DNA from: Leptospira inadai serovar Lyme str. 10
GTDB lineage: Bacteria > Spirochaetota > Leptospiria > Leptospirales > Leptospiraceae
DNA length: 64,000 bases
NCBI RefSeq assembly: GCF_000243675.2
Contig: NZ_AHMM02000017.1
Span: forward strand, 523,501 to 587,500
Reading direction: 5' to 3'
This document shows, piece by piece, positions 18,179-28,601 of the stretch (its first letter is position 1; the number at the start of each line of letters is the position of its first letter). The position numbers were made by a program, and so were the translations under genes. Under the pieces are notes generated by a model. The model was not told where the DNA came from and did no database searches. It saw only the letters and a program-made list of their open reading frames with translations.

Positions 18179-19930
18179 ATGGAGTTTATGAACGGCGAAG
18201 CTGACCCCTCTTCCAGAATAAAGCATGAAGACTTTACGGATTCCGAAAAGGCCTCCGTCTATAAGGCAATATATAGTCGCAGGGATATCCGGGCTTATAC
18301 GAATCATCCTATCGAGGATGACATTATTTATAGACTGTTGGACGCCGCACACCATGCTCCCTCGGTCGGATTTATGCAACCCTGGAATTTCGTGATCATC
18401 GAGGATATAACGATAAGAAGAAAAATTTACGATCATTTCTTAGAGGTAAACGAGCGAGCGGTAAATCGGTATCAGGATGATCGTAAAGTAAAATATTCGT
18501 CGCTCAAACTCCAAGGAATCCTGGACTCTCCGATCAATATACTCTTCACTTGCGATCGAAATCGCGACGGTGAAAACGTTCTTGGGCGATCCACAAATAA
18601 GGATACGGACATTTATAGTACATGCTTGGCGGTCCAAAATTTTTGGTTGGCCGCAAGGGCGGAAGGACTGGGCGCGGGGTGGATGAGTATTCTCGAATCC
18701 GGGTTCATTCGCGAATTATTGGAAATCCCCGAGCATATTTTGCCGATCGCATACATGACTTTAGGTAAACCCGTATGGGTACCGAAAGAACCGATGCTCG
18801 AGTCCGTGGGATGGAAACATCGGGAAAATCTCCATGACCTTATTTTTAAGGATAAATGGGGAATCAAGCTTAGCCCAAATTCGCTTGCGCGAGACGTTTC
18901 GAAGGAAACTCAAAATATCTCCCCGCAAGAGCGACTTGACTCGCTCACCAAACCCAAACATTCCCTGGGTTTCATCGAAGAGTGTATAATAAAACTAGCA
19001 ACTATTCAGCAAAAACAATTTCCATCGTCCAAGGAAAAGGCGATTTTCCTGTTTGCGAGTGATCATGGAATCGCTTCGGAAGGAATAAGCGCCTATAATA
19101 GTAATGTAACCGCGCAGATGATGTATATGTATATCGCCGGAGGAGCCGCGATCAATTCGATAACCCGAAAAAACCAAATCGATCTAGTTTTATTCGATAT
19201 GGGTATTAATCACGATTTCAATAATGCGCCGGGAATGCAGCATTTGAAAATCAGAAACGGAACTAGGAATTTTTTGGAAGAGCCGGCGATGACGCAAGAA
19301 GAAGTGGAGCTTGCCTTTGAAAGTGGTAAAGACGTCGTTAAAAAATTCGGGACAAAATACGATATGATCGGTCTCGGAGAGATGGGCATCGGAAACACCA
19401 CGGCTTCCACCGCAATCGCCTCTATTATTCTAAATAAGGATCCTTTAACTCTTACCGGGGAGGGTACCGGGATCGGCAATTCCACTGTATTAAAGAAAAT
19501 TGAAATTATTCGAAGAGGGATTTTGAAGCATAAAGGTCGGACTTCGAACGAATGGCAGGCCCTGATTTGCTTCGGCGGCTATGAAATAGCGGCTATGGTT
19601 GGAGCGATAGAAGAGGCGTATTCCTTAGGTATTCCCGTCGTATTGGACGGTATGATCACTAGTGTCGCTGCCTTAATCGCGTATAAAAGAAATCCCGAAA
19701 TCGTTTCAGTATTATTCGCCGGTCACCTTTCAAGGGAGCCCGCTCACCGGTTTATATTAAACGAATTAGGGTTAAGACCTGTATTAGATTTGAACTTAAG
19801 CCTTGGAGAAGGATCCGGATCCGGGCTTGCGATGGGAATTTTGGATACAGGATGCGCTCTTTTTCGAGAAATGAAAACTTTTGAAGAAGCGAATATTCGA
19901 TTTGCAGAAAACGAAGACGCTCGACTTTAA
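18179..19930 (+). CDS. BluB-CobT fusion: DMB synthase / nicotinate-nucleotide-DMB phosphoribosyltransferase
   Basis: About 583 residues from ATG 18179 (ATG 18188, preceded by GGAG, is equally possible; the frame is open back to 18047 but unlike either family). Residues ~15-220 are BluB, the flavin-destroying enzyme making 5,6-dimethylbenzimidazole: SRRDIRAYTNHPI, APSVGFMQPWNF and the nitroreductase-fold ARAEGLGAGWMS. Residues ~250-570 are CobT: LFASDHGIASEG, GEMGIGNTT, and LSLGEGSGSG with the catalytic glutamate. One polypeptide thus makes the lower base of cobalamin and activates it as alpha-ribazole phosphate. Such fusions are known elsewhere (Propionibacterium). No B12 genes and no cobalamin riboswitch are seen next to it. 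Confidence 0.92.
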   Translation: MEFMNGEADPSSRIKHEDFTDSEKASVYKAIYSRRDIRAYTNHPIEDDIIYRLLDAAHHAPSVGFMQPWNFVIIEDITIRRKIYDHFLEVNERAVNRYQDDRKVKYSSLKLQGILDSPINILFTCDRNRDGENVLGRSTNKDTDIYSTCLAVQNFWLAARAEGLGAGWMSILESGFIRELLEIPEHILPIAYMTLGKPVWVPKEPMLESVGWKHRENLHDLIFKDKWGIKLSPNSLARDVSKETQNISPQERLDSLTKPKHSLGFIEECIIKLATIQQKQFPSSKEKAIFLFASDHGIASEGISAYNSNVTAQMMYMYIAGGAAINSITRKNQIDLVLFDMGINHDFNNAPGMQHLKIRNGTRNFLEEPAMTQEEVELAFESGKDVVKKFGTKYDMIGLGEMGIGNTTASTAIASIILNKDPLTLTGEGTGIGNSTVLKKIEIIRRGILKHKGRTSNEWQALICFGGYEIAAMVGAIEEAYSLGIPVVLDGMITSVAALIAYKRNPEIVSVLFAGHLSREPAHRFILNELGLRPVLDLNLSLGEGSGSGLAMGILDTGCALFREMKTFEEANIRFAENEDARL

Positions 19931-20024
19931 GAAATCGATCAAAATCAAATGATAAAAAAAACGGATCATATTGCCGATCCGCCGTTCAATTATACGAAAC
20001 CGTAATAGACGTAAGAGGAATGAG

Positions 20025-20621
20025 ATGACTAAAACAAGAATGGAGGCTTTCAGCGACGCCGTTTATGCGATCGCTTTGACGATTCTAGTTCTCGAGCTTA
20101 AAATTCCGACGGTTGAACCCGACCGACTCTTTCAGGCGACTCTGGGCCAATTACCCAAACTTTTCGCGTTTATACTAAGTTTTCTTATCGTTGGACAATA
20201 CTGGGTCGCTCATCATTCGATGCTTAATTTAATTAAGCGGGTCGACCACGCATCACTGTGGCTGAATTTATTACTATTATTGTTCGTTTGCTTTATCCCC
20301 TATCCGGCGGGAATATTGGGCGAATATCCATATAGCCAATTTGCAATTATCTTATATTCGGTCAGCCTTTCATTCGTAAATATAGCCGGTGCCGCTTTTT
20401 GGATATATACAACCCGCCAGGAGGAAAATACGATCGGAGTAAATCGGGAATATAGAAAATACGTAATTTACATTCATCTGTTTCCGTTAATCCCGTATAC
20501 GATGGCGATTTTATTTACCTTTTATTCGATGACGGTTTCGTATATTCTTATAGTGTTCGTCCTGATATTATTTATCATTCCCAATAGATTTATAGTAAGA
20601 ACTCCCCCGCCGTTACCGTAG
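20025..20621 (+). CDS. TMEM175-like (DUF1211) membrane channel protein
   Basis: 198 residues from ATG 20025, chosen for the AAGAGGAATGAG upstream; an in-frame start 54 bases earlier would add a polar Arg-rich head. The N-terminus MTKTRMEAFSDAVYAIALTI contains the FSD motif that defines the TMEM175 family of K+-conducting channels, followed by about five further helices. Bacterial members are single-repeat proteins that assemble as tetramers in the inner membrane. Confidence 0.85.
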   Translation: MTKTRMEAFSDAVYAIALTILVLELKIPTVEPDRLFQATLGQLPKLFAFILSFLIVGQYWVAHHSMLNLIKRVDHASLWLNLLLLLFVCFIPYPAGILGEYPYSQFAIILYSVSLSFVNIAGAAFWIYTTRQEENTIGVNREYRKYVIYIHLFPLIPYTMAILFTFYSMTVSYILIVFVLILFIIPNRFIVRTPPPLP

Positions 20622-21102
20622 GCAAATCGATCCTTGTCGACGAAGATTCTTCCGAATAAGCGAAATTCGTTGTGGAAACGCTAAAACCTAGGCCATCGGT
20701 TACAACGAATTTTAGTCTTCAATAGTTTCGGGATTTGACTAAATTCCGTGAATTCTTAATAAAATGAAACAAGCTCGAAAGTTTCCCGTAATTGGAATTG
20801 AGGCCGAAACCTTGGTAGCGTATTCAAGCCTCGTACGATTAAAGTTTCCAATAAGGTTCCTAAGATCAGGAAGCCTTGAACTTTGAAATTTTCAACTCTT
20901 TTAACTTCTCCCTATCGACATGCTTTCGGTTCCGGAACGGAAAGAATTATCTAAAATCAAATCAGTCCGCTTTTTACTCGGTTTTCTATACGGAAAAATC
21001 GGGAAATATTTTCCGAAAGGACCGGCGACCCAGTTCCGAAAATACCGGAACTTGGTCATGAAGTTTCGATTTTCGTTTCTTAATCTTTTCGGATAAACGA
21101 AG
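20622..21102. other. Intergenic region
   Basis: About 480 bp between convergent genes. I see no gene, RNA or strong terminator. A frame at 20876-21061 is unlikely to be real. Confidence 0.4.
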
Positions 21103-22491
21103 TTATCGTGCCATCGCCGATTCTTTGGAGCCCATTTTTGAAAACGATTTGTAAAGAACCTTATTTCCGCCGGGAGGTTTTCCGATGTCCACTCCCGCTT
21201 TTAATAGGTCCGATTTTAGATCCTTGCGGAAACCGTGATAATCCACTTCGACCGCATGACGTTGACCGCCTCCGAAACTAAAATGCGGGTGATCGATTTC
21301 ATATTGAATGGCGGCTTTCAAATCCTTCGGTCTTTGATATTTTCCTAATATTTCCAAACAGGCCAATTTAGCCTGGTAATCGGCCATCGGCCAGATGCAA
21401 CCTACCGGCTGGAATAAGCCGATAAAATAAAGGTTCGGATAATCCGCGTGCATCATCTTGCGGTAAAGGGGAATTTTTTCCACGTATTGAAAATCTATAA
21501 AAGATTTATCGAAAAATGGAAACGTAGTCCAAAATCCCGTGCATGCACAGATGATATCATAGTGTTCCCTCATTCCGTTAACGAATTCCACTTCCTTACC
21601 GTGCAACGCTTTGATAGCCGGCCTCGGCACGATTCTCCCGTGACGAATGAAGTCCAATAGATCGGAATTTAAAGTGGGATGGTGGCTGAGAGCCAGAGCG
21701 GTATTTTCCGGTAGTCCGTAATTTTTATAAGATCCTTGGAGAACATGAAGAAGCTTTGTCAAAGTATACTGCTTTATTTTCGCCGGGATCCAACTCGGAG
21801 TTAAGGCAGCGAATACGTCGGAGGGCATTCCGAATAAGAATTTGGGAAAAAACCATTGAGGGCTTCGCATGGAAAGTTTTACGCTTTTCGCGACTCTAGC
21901 GGATTCGACGGCGACGTCGCAGGCGGAGTTCCCACCTCCGATGATCAGTATGTCCTTCCCTCTCCATTCTTCCGTAACACCTTTAAAATCGTGAGAATGC
22001 AAAAACTTTCCCGTGAATTTTCCCTCGTATTCGGGATATTTCGGATTCCAGTGATGTCCATTCGCAACCATGAGAACGTCGAAGTTTTCCGTCTTCTTTT
22101 TACCGGCAGCATTCAAGAATTCGACCTTCCAGTCGCCTGTTTCCGTACGGGTTATCTTTTGAATCGTATGCTTAAACCGAATCTTCTCATACACTCCGAA
22201 ATGCTTTGCGTAAGACTCGAAGTAAGCTTGTAGCTGCTTATGATTCGGATAATCAGGATAATCGTCAGGCATCGGAAAGTCTTCGTACTCCGACCAAACC
22301 TTAGAACTGATAATATGCGTATTTTCGTAAACGCTGGAGTGACCTGTCTTAGCGTTAAAAACCCAATTTCCGCCCACCTTGTCGTTTTTCTCGAAAACTA
22401 CCACATCCAATCCGTACTGAACGCAATTTTTTCCCGCTGTAATTCCGCTGGGACCGGCTCCGACGACGCAAACACGTTTATTCGGCTGCAT
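21103..22491 (-). CDS. Flavin-containing monooxygenase (FMO-like)
   Basis: 462 residues. FAD Rossmann motif VVGAGPSGITAG at the N-terminus; the FMO fingerprint FTGKFLHSHDFKG near residue 157 (FxGxxxHxxxF/Y); the NADPH Rossmann IIGGGNSACDVA near 185; and ACTGF near the C-terminal half. These enzymes oxygenate soft nucleophiles or, as Baeyer-Villiger type, ketones, using NADPH and O2. The substrate is unknown. A TetR gene is divergently transcribed 150 bp away, with an inverted repeat between, so TetR probably represses this gene. Confidence 0.88.
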   Translation of the reverse strand: MQPNKRVCVVGAGPSGITAGKNCVQYGLDVVVFEKNDKVGGNWVFNAKTGHSSVYENTHIISSKVWSEYEDFPMPDDYPDYPNHKQLQAYFESYAKHFGVYEKIRFKHTIQKITRTETGDWKVEFLNAAGKKKTENFDVLMVANGHHWNPKYPEYEGKFTGKFLHSHDFKGVTEEWRGKDILIIGGGNSACDVAVESARVAKSVKLSMRSPQWFFPKFLFGMPSDVFAALTPSWIPAKIKQYTLTKLLHVLQGSYKNYGLPENTALALSHHPTLNSDLLDFIRHGRIVPRPAIKALHGKEVEFVNGMREHYDIICACTGFWTTFPFFDKSFIDFQYVEKIPLYRKMMHADYPNLYFIGLFQPVGCIWPMADYQAKLACLEILGKYQRPKDLKAAIQYEIDHPHFSFGGGQRHAVEVDYHGFRKDLKSDLLKAGVDIGKPPGGNKVLYKSFSKMGSKESAMAR

Positions 22492-22543
22492 GAAATTTTT
22501 CCCTTCCCTTTTTATCCGTACATTTATTAATTTAGTTTAAAAT

Positions 22544-22583
22544 CCAACAAATGTCATATTTTCAAATATCCTACTTTTGTCGG
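22544..22583. promoter_or_regulatory. Imperfect inverted repeat, candidate TetR operator
   Basis: Arms CCAACAAATGTCATAT and ATATCCTACTTTTGTCGG form an imperfect palindrome in the AT-rich space between the FMO and TetR genes. A half-site-like AACAAATGTTAG recurs at 22636-22647, at the TetR start. Position and symmetry fit a TetR operator controlling both genes; this is inference. Confidence 0.45.
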
Positions 22584-22641
22584 ATTCCGGAGCAAGAAAT
22601 TTTTCTCACCGTAAACATTCTAATTTAAAGAAATATAACAA

Positions 22642-23301
22642 ATGTTAGATAATTCCGCTAAATCTCCCAAAATTTTATTAGAAGGTAAATCGCTTTCCCG
22701 TTCTAGGGCACCATTACAGGAACGCTCTCAATTGAGGGTTGCATTAGTTCTCGCAACCGCGGAAAGGATTTTGGAAAAAGTAGGCCCGGAAGAAACTTCG
22801 ATACCGGAAATCGCCAAACAATCCGGTGTCCCGAGGGCGAGCATCTACCAATTTTTTCCCGATAAGTATGCCCTATTCACTCGGCTGGCGGAAATGCACC
22901 TGGCGAAGGTCGGCGAAATATTGGCCCGCAAGGGTTCCAAGGACGCGAATATTTCCTGGAGGAAATTAGTCGGAGTGCTGGTAAACGCCGCATCCGACTA
23001 TTACGATTCCACTCCGGTCGCCGGCATGCTGATTCTTGGCGGCCCTTTTAGCAGGAACGCCTACCTTGCACAGGAAGTTACGATCGATACGATCGGCGCC
23101 GGAGTCCGGATACAACTTTCCAAACTTAAAAAGCCTTTGCATCTCCCTAAAAAACCGGATATCGCCACTCTAGGCGTAGAGATCGCCTTTGCCTGCATGA
23201 AAAGAGGTTATTATAAGGAAAATAGAATCTCCAGGGGGATCCGTGAGCAGGCAAAAAATGCCGTTAGCGCTTATTTTTCAACCTGGGCAACGCGAGAATG
23301 A
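22642..23301 (+). CDS. TetR-family transcriptional regulator
   Basis: 219 residues. The N-terminal helix-turn-helix (about residues 45-85) reads TSIPEIAKQSGVPRASIYQFF then PDKYALF, the TetR fingerprint. The C-terminal ligand domain is variable. It lies head to head with the FMO gene, and a shared inverted repeat lies between, so it likely represses the monooxygenase and itself until an inducer binds. Confidence 0.88.
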   Translation: MLDNSAKSPKILLEGKSLSRSRAPLQERSQLRVALVLATAERILEKVGPEETSIPEIAKQSGVPRASIYQFFPDKYALFTRLAEMHLAKVGEILARKGSKDANISWRKLVGVLVNAASDYYDSTPVAGMLILGGPFSRNAYLAQEVTIDTIGAGVRIQLSKLKKPLHLPKKPDIATLGVEIAFACMKRGYYKENRISRGIREQAKNAVSAYFSTWATRE

Positions 23302-23452
23302 CATCACGATCGGGAGAGGAACTTAACGTTTCCCTAAAATTCTTAGAACGCATATAAAGTACCTATCGATGGACGAAAGATCCCCGAATTGAATGACGAT
23401 TTCCGAATTTCAGTAAAGAAAATAAAGCAAGCGATCGGACCCGAAAGGTCTC

Positions 23453-24949
23453 TTAATAATCCTCATCCGCCCAACCTACATCCGACAAAAAGTCTTCGTA
23501 GGATCCGTCAAACGTACGAATCGTATTATTATCAAAAACGATTAATTTAGTGGCAACGGCTTTTAGATGCATTTCATTGTGAGTAACCATAATTACCGAA
23601 CCGTCGAACTCGTCTATGGCCTCGATTAAAGAATCGCAAGACTGCATATCCAAGTGATTCGTAGGCTCGTCCAAATACAAAAGATTACACGGCGTAACCA
23701 GGATCTTTCCGAGCAGAACCCTACTCTTTTCCCCACCCGAAAGAACTTTAATTTTCTTTAATGCTTCGTCGTCGGAAAACATCAAACCGCCCGCTATGGT
23801 TCTCGCCAACCATTCCGAACAAGACTTGTCGGCATTCATAATCTCTTCGACGACGGTAGCGTTCTCGTTTAAATTCAACTTGTTGGTCTGTCCGAAATAT
23901 CCTTCCTTTAGAGTAGGATGCTTCTGAACTTTTCCCCTAGTCGGCGATAATTCACCTGCCAGAAGTTTCAGTAGAGTCGACTTACCTTTTCCATTCTTTC
24001 CTATGATGCAGATCCTATCCCTCTTTCCCACCGAAAGAGAAAAATCTTCGATCAAATACGGCTCTTTACCGGTATAGGAAAAAGAAAGATCCTCGACCGA
24101 TAGCATTTGGTTTGCCGCAAAAGGGGCGCTGTTAAAATATAATTCCAAATCCTGAATGGCTTCTAAAGCCTTCATCTCACCCTGTTTTTCCAATCTCTTT
24201 ACTCTAGATTGGGCTCGACTGGCAAAACTGGCTTTGGCTTTAAACCGAGCGATAAATATCTCTTCCTGCTTTCTTTTCTTGGCTTCGTTTAATCTCGTTC
24301 TCTCGTAAATTTCCTCGGCTTGATTGATTTGATTGTAAAGCTTGTCGGTGTCTCCTTGGACTTTGATCGCTTTAGACCTATGAATCGCCGCCGTATGGGA
24401 AACGACACTGTCCATAAAACTTCTATCATGCGTAACCAGAATGATCTCGCCTTCCCATTCGCGAAGGAACTCCTCCAGCCAACGAATCGTTACGATATCC
24501 AAATAGTTATTCGGTTCGTCCAGCATCAGCAAGTCGGGCCCCGAGACCAGGAGTTTCGCGAGATTCATTCGGATCTGATACCCACCGGAAAATTCATCCG
24601 GATGTCTTTCCATGTCGGCTTCGGAAAAACCCAAACCGGAAAGCACTTTTTCAACCTGCCAGGTTTCGTATTCCTCACCTTCGGGAAGGCCGAGCGCGCA
24701 CTCTTCCAACACCGTCGGTTTCGTAAATTTCAAGTGCTGCTGTAAATGGCCGATCTTATAACCCTTAGGGACCGTAATCGTCCCGGAGTCCGGTTCCACG
24801 GATCCGAGGATCATCTGGAAGAGAGTGGATTTACCGTGGCCGTTACGACCGACGAGCCCCAATTTTTCTCCACGGTTTAAACTTAGATTCAAATCCTCAA
24901 AAAGTGTCTTTGAGTTATACGTCTTCTGAAGGTTGGATATCTTGATCAT
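23453..24949 (-). CDS. ABC-F family ATPase (ribosome-associated)
   Basis: 498 residues with two ABC cassettes and no membrane segment. First: [30 protein letters not shown]. Second: [30 protein letters not shown]. Between them is a charged linker (~residues 230-290) with [17 protein letters not shown], matching the P-site tRNA interaction motif region. ABC-F proteins act on the ribosomal E site in translation rescue or antibiotic resistance. The exact subgroup (Uup, YbiT, EttA) is not decided here. Confidence 0.9.
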   Translation of the reverse strand: MIKISNLQKTYNSKTLFEDLNLSLNRGEKLGLVGRNGHGKSTLFQMILGSVEPDSGTITVPKGYKIGHLQQHLKFTKPTVLEECALGLPEGEEYETWQVEKVLSGLGFSEADMERHPDEFSGGYQIRMNLAKLLVSGPDLLMLDEPNNYLDIVTIRWLEEFLREWEGEIILVTHDRSFMDSVVSHTAAIHRSKAIKVQGDTDKLYNQINQAEEIYERTRLNEAKKRKQEEIFIARFKAKASFASRAQSRVKRLEKQGEMKALEAIQDLELYFNSAPFAANQMLSVEDLSFSYTGKEPYLIEDFSLSVGKRDRICIIGKNGKGKSTLLKLLAGELSPTRGKVQKHPTLKEGYFGQTNKLNLNENATVVEEIMNADKSCSEWLARTIAGGLMFSDDEALKKIKVLSGGEKSRVLLGKILVTPCNLLYLDEPTNHLDMQSCDSLIEAIDEFDGSVIMVTHNEMHLKAVATKLIVFDNNTIRTFDGSYEDFLSDVGWADEDY

Positions 24950-25490
24950 CTACGATAGCGCTCACGGTTGATATTAATGCCAAGGTTTTAGATCGAGGTA
25001 AGATTTCTATTCGGATTTGAGCGGCAGAGCCGAAAATCCTAATCTTAAAGGAAAGACCGATCGGATTTTCATAATCGTATTCTTCAAACCGTGCAAAGTT
25101 CCGGATAAAAAAGGAAGAAAGCTAAAACCGTCGGCTCCGAAAAATTCCACAGACCCGAAAGGTAAAGATTGGAAGATCGTAGAATAATTTCGCGCTATCC
25201 CTAGGATTAAATGAAATGATCCAAACCTAAAAATTTTTCCAAAATTAAAGCGATACTTTCCATCCAAATATATGTTAAATAAATGATATTCAAAAATACT
25301 CGATATCGGATAGAAGGAGCCACCGCAGAATATCGCAGCCTCTCCATTGATAAAAATCACCGACAAAAGACAGGAAAGCTTTCCCAAAGTCAATTGTGCA
25401 TTTGTATCACTTTATAAATATTGTATAATACGAATATCTCAAACCGCTTTAGTAATCGAACAAAACTCTTCCGATAGTAGGAATCGCAAA
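24950..25490. other. Intergenic region
   Basis: About 540 bp. Frames on both strands (25007-25393 minus, 25347-25490 plus) lack family signal; the latter is the upstream extension of the oleate hydratase frame. Promoters for both divergent genes should lie here, but none is clear. Confidence 0.4.
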
Positions 25491-27113
25491 ATGGGAACCG
25501 CTCGGGAAAAAATGAAAAAAGAAAAGAGACCGTCTTTAAATAGAAAAGAAAACCGCGCCTATTTAGTGGGAGGAGGCATCGCCTCCCTATCTGCTGCCGC
25601 ATTTCTCATCCGAGATGCAGGATTTCCCGGCAATCGAATCAGTATTCTCGAAGAATCCGCGATAGGCGGCGGCAGCTTGGACGGAAGAGGAACTCCTCGA
25701 GAAGGTTACGTAATTCGGGGAGGTAGAATGATGAATTTGTCCTACCTTTGCACTTACGATTTGTTTTCGTCGATTCCATCCTATTCAGAACCGAAAATTT
25801 CCGTATATCAAGAAATTCTAAACTTTAACCGTAAAGTTAAATCCCATTCCTTAAGCAGAGTCGTAGAAGGCGGTCGAAAAATAGACGTATCCAAAATGGG
25901 ATTCGATCATAAAAATAGAATGGAATTACTGAGTCTTTTCGTAAAATCCGAGAAAGCTTGCGGAGACGATCAAATTCGGGATTTTTTCTCCGATTCGTTT
26001 TTTGAAACGAACTTTTGGTATATGTGGGCCACCATGTTCGCGTTTCAACCGTGGCATAGCTTGGTGGAATTTAAAAGATATTTGCATAGATTCATTCACG
26101 AATTCCCGAGAATCAACACGCTCGCGGGCGTGGATCGAACCCCATTAAATCAATTCGATTCCCTAGTGTTACCTCTCCAAGAATGGCTTAAAGAAAAAGG
26201 CGTTAAATTCGAATACGGATGCAAAGTTACCGACGTCGATTTTCAAACGGATGCGAGTCAAAAAAAGGCGTTAGGAATTCGTTATACTCAGAGAGGTCGA
26301 ATCGAAAATACTTCGCTTAACGAAGACGACCTGCTTTTGATTACGTTGGGCTCGATGACGGAAGGTTCGAGTTTAGGATCCATGAAAAAGGCTCCAAAAT
26401 TGCTTTCCAAGAAGGATGGAGGATCCTGGCCCCTATGGGAAAAGATAGCGGGTAAAAATAACGAGTTCGGAAACCCGAAGATTTTCGACGAAAGAATTTC
26501 GGAATCAAAATGGGAATCGTTTACCGTTACATTCAAAGATCCGACTTTCTTCGATAGGATGGAGAAGTTTACCGGAAACAAAGCCGGAACCGGCGGACTC
26601 GTGACTTTTAAGGACTCGAACTGGTTGATGTCTGTCGTGCTCGCTCATCAACCTCATTTTCTAAAGCAACCTGCCGATATTCAAGTCTGCTGGGGGTACG
26701 GATTATTTCCCGATAAGCTGGGAAACTTTATCCATAAAAAAATGTCCGATTGCACTGGCGAAGAAATTTTACGCGAATTGCTCTGCCACCTTCGATTCGA
26801 TGATGATCGTCAAAAAATAATAAAGCACGCGATTTGTATTCCATGCATGATGCCTTTTATTACCAGTCAATTCCTGACACGAAGAACAGGCGATCGTCCG
26901 GCAGTCGTTCCGACCGGCTCGGTTAATTTCGGATTCATAGGCCAGTTCTGCGAAATTCCGGACGATGTCGTCTTCACCGTAGAGTATTCCGTGAGAGCAG
27001 CCAGGATGGCCGTTTACTCGTTGTTGAATATCAAAAAAGAAATACCGAAAGTTTATAAGGATCCGAACACATTGAAGATTCTTTTCGAAGCGATTAAGAC
27101 GATACTTCGTTAA
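25491..27113 (+). CDS. ohyA: Oleate hydratase (MCRA family)
   Basis: About 540 residues from ATG 25491 (ATG 25512 also possible; the frame is open from 25347 but unlike the family). FAD-binding YLVGGGIASLSAAAFLIRD near residue 25, then LEESAIGGGSLDG, GYVIRGGRMMN and the family hallmark MFAFQPWHSLVEFKRY near residues 180-195. The enzyme hydrates the cis-9 double bond of oleic and related acids to 10-hydroxy acids, using FAD as a structural cofactor. In bacteria this detoxifies host or environmental unsaturated fatty acids. It stands alone between an ABC-F and a reductase gene. Confidence 0.93.
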   Translation: MGTAREKMKKEKRPSLNRKENRAYLVGGGIASLSAAAFLIRDAGFPGNRISILEESAIGGGSLDGRGTPREGYVIRGGRMMNLSYLCTYDLFSSIPSYSEPKISVYQEILNFNRKVKSHSLSRVVEGGRKIDVSKMGFDHKNRMELLSLFVKSEKACGDDQIRDFFSDSFFETNFWYMWATMFAFQPWHSLVEFKRYLHRFIHEFPRINTLAGVDRTPLNQFDSLVLPLQEWLKEKGVKFEYGCKVTDVDFQTDASQKKALGIRYTQRGRIENTSLNEDDLLLITLGSMTEGSSLGSMKKAPKLLSKKDGGSWPLWEKIAGKNNEFGNPKIFDERISESKWESFTVTFKDPTFFDRMEKFTGNKAGTGGLVTFKDSNWLMSVVLAHQPHFLKQPADIQVCWGYGLFPDKLGNFIHKKMSDCTGEEILRELLCHLRFDDDRQKIIKHAICIPCMMPFITSQFLTRRTGDRPAVVPTGSVNFGFIGQFCEIPDDVVFTVEYSVRAARMAVYSLLNIKKEIPKVYKDPNTLKILFEAIKTILR

Positions 27114-27324
27114 TAGTTTTAATATCAAACAAAAAGAAAATTACTTCTCTTTGATGCACTAAAACCGATTTCCTCTTATCCTGAGTAGGAAAAGCGATAA
27201 ATTCATTCCGGAATCCTAGGATCGAAGCCCTCGCGTCGAAATGCTTTAGATTTTTTCTCGCTTTACGCGATTCCGGCTAGAGGATATAACAGCTTCGCGA
27301 TTCTCGATGAGGAAATAAATCACA

Positions 27325-28329
27325 ATGATCAATCACCAATACCGTCTTGCTGCTCGTCCCGTCGGCTTACCGAAACAGACAGATTGGACATACACCGAAG
27401 AGCCGACACGTTCTCCTTCCGATGGAGAAATTCTTGTTAAGATATTATATATTTCTTTAGATCCCGCGATGCGCGGATGGATGAACGACGTGAAATCATA
27501 TGTTCCGCCGGTGCGAATCGGTGAAGTGATGCGAGCGGGAGCGATCGGTAAAATCATCGAATCCAAACATCCCGACTTCAAGATCGGAGAATACGTTTAT
27601 GGAATTTTCGGAGTGCAGGAATATGCCGTCTCCAACGGAAAAGGCGTAACCAAAGTGGATCCCTCCTTAGCACCTTTGCCTACCTACCTCGGAACCTTAG
27701 GAATGCCGGGCATGACCGCTTACTTCGGACTCTTAGATGTAGGAAAGGCAAAATCCGAAGACGTCGTCGTCGTGTCCGGAGCCGCAGGAGCCGTGGGAAT
27801 GCTCGTCGGACAGATCGCAAAGATCAAAGGATGCCGCGTCATCGGGATCGCGGGAGGATCCGACAAATGCAAGTACATTGTGGACGAACTAGGTTTCGAT
27901 GCTGCAATCGACTACAAATCGGAGGATGTCAAGAAATCGCTTCGCAAACATTGCTTAAAGGGAATCGACGTGTATTTCGATAACGTCGGAGGAGAAATCC
28001 TGGACGCGGCCATGACTCGCTTGGCAAAACATGCAAGAATCGTAATATGCGGAGCGATCTCCCAATACAATAATACCGAAGCACCCCAAGGCCCGCGAAA
28101 CTATATGGCCCTTTTAGTGTCTCGCGCAAGGATGGAAGGCTTCGTAGTCTTCGATTATGAAGATAGATATGCGGAGGCGATCCGGGAAATGTCCGGCTGG
28201 ATGGCGGAAGAAAAACTAAAGTCCAGAGAGGACATCGTAAAAGGGCTTTCCACCTTTCCGGAAACGCTCCTCCAATTGTTTAAAGGCGGCAATACGGGGA
28301 AATTAGTCCTCGAAGTTGCCTCGGATTAA
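27325..28329 (+). CDS. NADP-dependent medium-chain reductase (CurA / LTB4-dehydrogenase type)
   Basis: 334 residues. The zinc-free MDR fold is shown by YISLDPAMRGWM, EYVYGIFGVQEYAV, the nucleotide motif VVSGAAGAVGMLVGQIAKI, and the family segment GIDVYFDNVGGEILDA. These enzymes reduce alpha,beta-unsaturated aldehydes and ketones with NADPH. A GAGGAAATAAATCACA precedes the start. No operon partner is evident. Confidence 0.88.
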   Translation: MINHQYRLAARPVGLPKQTDWTYTEEPTRSPSDGEILVKILYISLDPAMRGWMNDVKSYVPPVRIGEVMRAGAIGKIIESKHPDFKIGEYVYGIFGVQEYAVSNGKGVTKVDPSLAPLPTYLGTLGMPGMTAYFGLLDVGKAKSEDVVVVSGAAGAVGMLVGQIAKIKGCRVIGIAGGSDKCKYIVDELGFDAAIDYKSEDVKKSLRKHCLKGIDVYFDNVGGEILDAAMTRLAKHARIVICGAISQYNNTEAPQGPRNYMALLVSRARMEGFVVFDYEDRYAEAIREMSGWMAEEKLKSREDIVKGLSTFPETLLQLFKGGNTGKLVLEVASD

Positions 28330-28439
28330 GCGGCCCGTTCGTTCCGTAGAATATATCCTCGCCTGACAAAAAAAGACTTGCTTCGATTCATAATATAACC
28401 AACAAGATATATAATGAATCTATTGGATTTTCGGGTATC

Positions 28440-28567
28440 CCCGTTAACGGGCGCCCGAAGCCGATTCTTAGCCGCGACCTCGCCTTAGCGTTCGGACCCC
28501 GTAGCCAGGCTAGAACCGCGTTTTAGGAAGAGCCTTCTCGCGACGGGGTCCAATGCGATCGGCTAAG
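28440..28567. other. Nested inverted repeats, candidate structured RNA or palindromic element
   Basis: A GC-rich intergenic stretch with three nested/adjacent perfect pairings: the 12-bp palindrome CCCGTTAACGGG (28440-28451); an outer stem CTTAGCCG (28467-28474) with CGGCTAAG (28560-28567); and an inner stem GGACCCCGT (28494-28502) with ACGGGGTCC (28543-28551). It lies between the CurA-like gene and the VOC gene, 35 bp before the latter's start. It could be a 5' regulatory RNA of the VOC gene or a small palindromic mobile element. No known riboswitch class recognised. Confidence 0.45.
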
Positions 28568-28601
28568 TAAAACTCGTGGAAACGGAAAGTAAGGAAATAC
28601 T

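Noticed and set aside
25007..25393. Minus-strand 128-residue frame upstream of the oleate hydratase gene
   Set aside because: No ribosome site, no domain, and it overlaps the divergent promoter region.
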